In this document: positions 60,226-64,000 of the stretch, in pieces
Layout: the number at the start of each line of letters is the position of its first letter
Position numbering within the stretch: the stretch's first letter is position 1
Assembly (NCBI RefSeq): GCF_001425755.1
Contig: NZ_LMDH01000001.1
Coordinates: forward strand, 1,152,474-1,216,473
DNA: 64,000 nt
Source: Aeromicrobium sp. Root344
GTDB lineage: Bacteria; Actinomycetota; Actinomycetes; Propionibacteriales; Nocardioidaceae
Reading direction: 5' to 3'
The notes under the pieces: generated by a model
Database searches by the model: none
The model's input: the letters and a program-made list of their open reading frames with translations, nothing else
What the model was told of the DNA's origin: nothing
Translations under genes and position numbers: made by a program

Positions 60226-61113
60226 TCATGTGCGGTTCCTTTCGACGTGCTGGGCGAGGTAGGCCGTGCAGACCTGGCGGAACTCCTCGGCCACCTCGAT
60301 CTGTGCCCAGTGCCCGCAGTTGGGAAACACGTGCAGCGACGCCTTGGGGATCATCTTGAGCGCGACGAACGCCCCGTCGAGCGGGTTGACCCGGTCCTCG
60401 CGGCCCCAGGTCAGCAGCGTCGGCCGCTTCATCAGGTGGGCGTCACGCCAGATGAGCCCGTCCTCGTACGAGTCGGGGTTCCAGAACGACATGCCCATCG
60501 ACAGCATCGCCTCCTGGGCACCCGGCGCCGTGGCGTCGGCGAGCCGCTCGGCGACCAGCTCGTCGGTGACGAGGTCCTGGTTGACGACCATGGTGGAGAT
60601 GAACGCGCGCATCGACTCGGCGGTGGGCGCGGCGCCGAACTCCATGAGCCGTTTGACCCCCTCGGTCGGATCCGCGTGGAACAGGCTGAGGTTGAGCCCG
60701 CCAGGGCCCATGAGCACGAGCCGGCCGACGCGCTCGGGATAAAGCAGCGCGAACCGTGCCGCGGTGCCACCGCCCAGGCTGTTGCCGAGCAGGTGGATGC
60801 GCTCGATGCCGAGCTCGTCGAGGAGGTCCTTGACCGCCTCGGCCGCGAACCGGAAGTAGTTGCCGACGACCGGGGGCTTGTCGCTCTGGCCGAAGCCGGG
60901 CTGGTCGATCAGCAGCGTACGGAAGTCAGTGGCGAAGCCGGGCAGCGCCGAGCCGAAGTTGGACCACGCCGAGGCGCCGGGACCGCCGCCGTGCAGCATG
61001 ACGAGCGGCAGCCCGCCACCAAGGTCGGTGGGCTCACCGGCCTCGTAGTAGTTGAGGGTCAGGTCGCCGGCCTTGGCGGACCGCCGAGTCGACTCGCGAT
61101 CAAGGCCAGCCAT
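60226..61113 (-). CDS. hsaD: HsaD, 4,9-DSHA hydrolase
   Basis: 295 residues, an alpha/beta-hydrolase of the meta-cleavage product family. VMLHGGGPGASAWSNF carries the oxyanion loop; the triad is Ser112 (LLGNSLGGG), Asp240 (GREDRVNP) and His268 (NCGHWAQ). It splits 4,9-DSHA into HIP (DOHNAA) and a hexadienoate. The ATG at 61111-61113 shares one base with the hsaA stop (TGATG). Equivalent to Rv3569c. Confidence 0.95.
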   Translation of the reverse strand: MAGLDRESTRRSAKAGDLTLNYYEAGEPTDLGGGLPLVMLHGGGPGASAWSNFGSALPGFATDFRTLLIDQPGFGQSDKPPVVGNYFRFAAEAVKDLLDELGIERIHLLGNSLGGGTAARFALLYPERVGRLVLMGPGGLNLSLFHADPTEGVKRLMEFGAAPTAESMRAFISTMVVNQDLVTDELVAERLADATAPGAQEAMLSMGMSFWNPDSYEDGLIWRDAHLMKRPTLLTWGREDRVNPLDGAFVALKMIPKASLHVFPNCGHWAQIEVAEEFRQVCTAYLAQHVERNRT

Positions 61114-62279
61114 CAGTACATTCCCGGGTCGACCTTGTGACCGAACTCCGCCATGCCGTACATCTGCAGCGCGCGCTCGGGATCGTTCGCGGCGTGGACG
61201 CGGCCGGCGTGCGCATCGCGCCAGGCCCGCTGGAGGTACGTACCCTGGGCCAGCGCGCGGCCGCCCGAGGCCTCGAAGAGGTCGTCGATCGCGTCGATCG
61301 CGCGCTGGGTGCCGAGCACCTGGTCGCGGCGAACCTTGAGGCGCAGCGAGATCGGGATCTTCTCGCCCTTGGCGACCAGCGCCTGCTCCTCGCGGATGTT
61401 GGACATGCACAGCGCCCACGCGGCGTCGATCTCGCTGGACGCACGCGCCACGCGTACGGCGGCGAACGGATCCGACGACGCCTTCTCACCCGCGTACGCG
61501 GCGCGCACGCGGTTCTGCTGCATCTCGACGTGCTCCGCGTACGCTCCGCGAGCGATGCCGACGATCGGCGCCGTGATGGTCGTGGTGAACAGGGAGTGGA
61601 ACGGCAGCTTGTAGAGGTCGCCGGGGTTCTGCTCCTGGCCGGGGCCGAGGCAGCGGCCGGTGTCGCCCATCGACAACGTGAACTCGTCGGGGACGAACGT
61701 CTCCTCGACCACGATGTCGTTGGAGCCCGTGCCGGAGAGGCCGACGACGTTCCAGACGTCGACGACCTCGTACTTCTCGCGGGGCACGAGGAATGTCTTG
61801 AAGTCGATGATCTGGCCCTCGGCGTTGGAGACCAGGCCTCCGAGCAGCACCCAGGTGGCGTGCGCCGAGCCCGAGGAGAAGCTCCAGCGACCCTGCAACA
61901 GGTAGCCGCCGTCGGTGACGGTCGCCTTGCCGGTCGGGGCGTACGACGAGCTCAGGCGTGTCGAGGTGTCCTCGCCCCAGACCGCCTGCTGCGCGTCGTC
62001 GTGGAACAACGCGATCTGCCACGGGTGGACGCCGAGCACCGAGGAGATCCAGCCGGTCGAGCCGCACGCCGAGGCGATGAGGCTGACCGCGGTGTAGAAG
62101 TCGATGGGATCGCTCTCGAGACCGTCGAAGCGCTTGGGCTGCAGCAGCCGGAAGAACCCGGTCTCCTCCAGCTCCTTGACCGATGCGTCGGGCACTTGCC
62201 GCAAGCGCTCGGTCTCGTCCGCGCGCTCGCGGAACGCCGGGAGAAGGTCGCGTACGGCGTCCAGCACAGCCTGGGTCAT
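61113..62279 (-). CDS. hsaA: HsaA, oxygenase subunit of 3-HSA 4-hydroxylase
   Basis: A 388-residue flavin-dependent monooxygenase of the acyl-CoA dehydrogenase fold. Motifs: LKELEETGFFRLLQPKRF-type opening, ACGSTGWISSVLGVHPWQIA, GTGSNDIVVEETFVPDEFTL. With HsaB it hydroxylates 3-HSA at C4. Length matches Rv3570c (394). Its ATG at 62277-62279 is 35 bp from the KstR box at 62315. It heads the operon hsaA-hsaD-hsaC-hsaB-FAD monooxygenase-membrane protein. Confidence 0.95.
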   Translation of the reverse strand: MTQAVLDAVRDLLPAFRERADETERLRQVPDASVKELEETGFFRLLQPKRFDGLESDPIDFYTAVSLIASACGSTGWISSVLGVHPWQIALFHDDAQQAVWGEDTSTRLSSSYAPTGKATVTDGGYLLQGRWSFSSGSAHATWVLLGGLVSNAEGQIIDFKTFLVPREKYEVVDVWNVVGLSGTGSNDIVVEETFVPDEFTLSMGDTGRCLGPGQEQNPGDLYKLPFHSLFTTTITAPIVGIARGAYAEHVEMQQNRVRAAYAGEKASSDPFAAVRVARASSEIDAAWALCMSNIREEQALVAKGEKIPISLRLKVRRDQVLGTQRAIDAIDDLFEASGGRALAQGTYLQRAWRDAHAGRVHAANDPERALQMYGMAEFGHKVDPGMY

Positions 62280-62314
62280 CACAGCTCCTTGGGAGTTCGA
62301 TCTGGTCCCAATAC

Positions 62315-62328
62315 TAGAACACGTTCTA
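62315..62328. promoter_or_regulatory. KstR operator upstream of hsaA
   Basis: TAGAACACGTTCTA, framed as CTAGAACACGTTCTAG, fits TnnAACnnGTTnnA with extended flanks. It serves the minus-strand hsa operon (start 62279); a second box for the plus-strand operon lies 54 bp away. Confidence 0.9.
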
Positions 62329-62381
62329 GTGCTACGTCCATCGCAGCGCGCACGGACCGGATGTCTGGAACGCTGGCGAAC

Positions 62382-62395
62382 TGGAACGTGTTCTA
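62382..62395. promoter_or_regulatory. KstR operator upstream of the DUF1295 gene
   Basis: TGGAACGTGTTCTA fits TnnAACnnGTTnnA. It lies 15 bp before the ATG at 62411. Together with 62315 it makes a two-box divergent KstR promoter. Confidence 0.85.
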
Positions 62396-62410
62396 GGTAC
62401 GGTCTCCGGC

Positions 62411-63310
62411 ATGACCACAACGCAAGCCAGCAGGACCGAGTCGATGGTGCGCGTCACCGTGGCGTACGTCGTGGCGATCGGCGCCGGCGCGGCTTGGTTC
62501 GCCTGGGGTCCGGAGACCGACTGGTTGTGGCTCGACGGGCTGATCGCCGACCTCATCGCGACGCTCGTGATCTTCGGTGCGAGCCGGATGCACCACAACT
62601 CCAGCTTCTACGACGCGTACTGGAGCGTCATCCCGCCGCTCCTGATGCTCGCGTGGTGGATCGAGTCCGGCACGCCGGCCGACGACGCACGGAGCTGGGT
62701 CGTGATGGCGGTGATCCTGCTCTGGGCGGTGCGGCTCACGGTCAACTGGGTCCAGACGTTCCCCGGCCTGCACCACGAGGACTGGCGCTATCCCATGGTG
62801 CGCGAACGTGCGGGCAGGGCCGAGGCCGTGGTCGACCTCATGGGCATCCACGTGTTCCCCACGCTGCAGGTGTTCCTCGGGACGCTGCCGGCGTACGTCG
62901 TGGTCACGCGTCCGGGTCGCGACCTCGGCTGGGTCGATGCGATCGCGGTCGTCGTGGGGGTGGGCGCTGTGCTCATCGAGCTCACGGCGGACATCCAAAT
63001 GCACCGGTTCATCCGCACGCGCGAGCCAGGTCAGGTGATGGACCAAGGTCTCTGGGCGTGGTCGCGGCATCCCAACTACTTCGGCGAGGTGAGCTTCTGG
63101 GTCTCGCTGGCCATCTTCGGCATGGCCGCTGACCCGGATGCGTGGTGGGTGTTCGCCGGCGCTGCGTGCATGTATGCGATGTTCCAGCTCGCCAGCATCC
63201 CGATGATGGAGCAGCGCAGCCTGGAGCGCCGTCCGGCGTACGCCTCGGTGGTCGCGCGGGTCCCGCGCTTCGTGCCGCGTCCTCCGCGCCGCGTCCGTGG
63301 CGACGCATGA
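62411..63310 (+). CDS. DUF1295 membrane protein (steroid 5-alpha-reductase-like fold)
   Basis: 299 residues with about seven membrane helices. The C-terminal motif WSRHPNYFGEVSFWVSLAIF is characteristic of the DUF1295/steroid 5-alpha-reductase/ICMT-like superfamily, where the HPNY region binds the nicotinamide cofactor. Most bacterial homologues are unassigned. The KstR box at 62382 points to a steroid substrate, and a delta-4-5-alpha-reduction is conceivable. It overlaps the next gene by 4 bp. The ATG at 62411 is supported by position. Confidence 0.85.
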   Translation: MTTTQASRTESMVRVTVAYVVAIGAGAAWFAWGPETDWLWLDGLIADLIATLVIFGASRMHHNSSFYDAYWSVIPPLLMLAWWIESGTPADDARSWVVMAVILLWAVRLTVNWVQTFPGLHHEDWRYPMVRERAGRAEAVVDLMGIHVFPTLQVFLGTLPAYVVVTRPGRDLGWVDAIAVVVGVGAVLIELTADIQMHRFIRTREPGQVMDQGLWAWSRHPNYFGEVSFWVSLAIFGMAADPDAWWVFAGAACMYAMFQLASIPMMEQRSLERRPAYASVVARVPRFVPRPPRRVRGDA

Positions 63311-64000
63311 CGCGACCACGGGTCGTCATCGCCGGGCTCGGCGACAGCGGGCTCCTCACCGCGATCCACCTCTCGCGCCATGCCGACGTGGTCGGCATCT
63401 CGACGCGGCCTGGTCTGGTCAGCGGCAAGGAGCTCGGCACCCGGCTGACCCAGCCGGACGAGTGGGCGCGGGACAACTGGATCGCGTTCGACCGCTATCG
63501 CCGTCTCGATCGCGTACGTACCGCTCACGGCACGCTGACCGGAGTCGACCTGTCCGGCCGCTGCGTCCAGGGTGTGGGCGCTGACGGATCAGCGTTCGAG
63601 GAGTCGTACGACGTGCTGGTGATCTCGACCGGGGTGACGAACGGGTTCTGGCGGCCTCCGGGTCTGCTGTCCGCCGACGCGGTCGCCGGCGCCTTGGCGG
63701 CGGACCACGCGAGGCTCGCAGGTGCTGCGTCGATCGCCGTGGTCGGCGGCGGGCCGGCGGCGGTCAGCAGTGCGCTCAACGCGGCGGTGACCTGGCCAGA
63801 CGCGCAGGTCGATCTGTTCTTCCCGGGCGATCGCCCCCTTCCCCGCTACCACCCGAGGGCGGCCCGTACGTTGCTGCGGCGGCTCATCGAGCTCGGCGTC
63901 GGCGTGCACCCGGGACACCGCGCGGTCGTGCCGGACGGGTTCGACTGCGACCAGATCACCGACGAGCCCGTCACCTGGAGCACCGGCCAGTCGCCGCACA
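63307..64000 (+). CDS. FAD/NAD(P)-dependent oxidoreductase (N-terminal part, truncated by window)
   Basis: The first 231 residues are present. The N-terminus RVVIAGLGDSGLLTAIHLSR is a Rossmann-type dinucleotide fold, and VAVVGGGPAAVSSALNAAVT (seen as IAVVGGGPAAVSSAL) is the second, as in type-II NADH dehydrogenase/AIF-like pyridine nucleotide oxidoreductases. The ATG overlaps the DUF1295 stop (ATGA). It may supply electrons to the membrane reductase. That is inference. The end lies beyond the window. Confidence 0.82.
   Translation, partial: MTRPRVVIAGLGDSGLLTAIHLSRHADVVGISTRPGLVSGKELGTRLTQPDEWARDNWIAFDRYRRLDRVRTAHGTLTGVDLSGRCVQGVGADGSAFEESYDVLVISTGVTNGFWRPPGLLSADAVAGALAADHARLAGAASIAVVGGGPAAVSSALNAAVTWPDAQVDLFFPGDRPLPRYHPRAARTLLRRLIELGVGVHPGHRAVVPDGFDCDQITDEPVTWSTGQSPH

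Noticed and set aside
62366..62378. A third GAAC-type element between the two KstR boxes near hsaA
   Set aside because: GGAACGCTGGCGAAC lacks the GTT right half at the correct spacing, so it does not fit TnnAACnnGTTnnA.

Overview
The window is a high-GC actinobacterial chromosome segment. GC is about two thirds or more by eye, GTG starts are common, and most genes in a run overlap by 4 bp (ATGA or GTGA). Gene content and order match the cholesterol catabolic region of Mycobacterium and Rhodococcus, but the intervening genes and the lack of mycobacterial PE/PPE or mce genes fit a Nocardioides/Aeromicrobium-like organism better. That placement is inference. No rRNA, tRNA, CRISPR array, integrase or insertion sequence was recognised.

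The window is a mosaic steroid-degradation island controlled by two classical regulators. I find six sites matching the KstR operator TnnAACnnGTTnnA (3687, 4569, 19709, 44851, 62315, 62382), one perfect KstR2 operator AnCAAGnnCTTGnT (29226) and one degenerate one (11738). The kstR2 gene itself is present at 26676-27260.

Region by region. (1) 1-7991: the end of an aldehyde dehydrogenase, then a minus-strand KstR-box operon (DUF1214 protein, sulfotransferase, SDR, SRPBCC protein, resembling M. tuberculosis Rv3531c/Rv3529c/Rv3530c), a divergent SDR, and a KstR-box operon of two paralogous NAD(P)-dependent dehydrogenases, an AhpD-like protein and another SDR. (2) 8096-10065: an LCP cell-wall ligase and a Ddn-like F420-dependent protein. 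(3) 10075-15234: ring C/D genes (two SDRs, echA20, ipdA, ipdB, ipdC) in the order of Rv3548c-Rv3553. (4) 15284-19687: a secreted lipase and a cysD-cysNC-cysQ operon preceded by a perfect KstR box. (5) 19758-25531: an accessory stretch with a TetR/operator pair, a secreted protein, a 3-alpha-HSD-like SDR, a LuxR regulator and small proteins. (6) 25528-34723: fadA6-kstR2-ipdF-fadE30 divergent from fadD3-enoyl hydratase-fadE31-fadE32-fadE33 (HIP pathway). (7) 34732-43328: MarR, VOC, sigma factor, oxidoreductases, CYP125 with its own TetR, and a SnoaL-like protein. (8) 43330-50689: divergent KstR-box operons (LLM flavoprotein plus thioesterase; kinase-like protein, CrtC-like protein, SDR, aldehyde dehydrogenase, ene-reductase). 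(9) 50700-57131: a PGRS-like glycine-rich secreted protein, a MerR/alcohol dehydrogenase pair, a hydrolase-LuxR fusion, and a lipoprotein/MddA-like/thioesterase operon. (10) 56013-64000: hsaA-hsaD-hsaC-hsaB plus an FAD monooxygenase and a membrane protein, divergent from a DUF1295 (steroid 5-alpha-reductase-like) membrane protein and a truncated FAD oxidoreductase.

Together these genes give sterol side-chain C26 oxidation (CYP125), A/B-ring opening (HsaABCD), activation and breakdown of the C/D-ring remnant HIP (FadD3, FadE30-33, IpdF, EchA20, IpdABC, FadA6), and a less understood KstR-linked set. The most interesting point is that a complete PAPS-making and PAP-recycling cassette and a PAPS-type sulfotransferase both sit behind KstR boxes. 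That suggests a sulfonation step tied to steroid catabolism.
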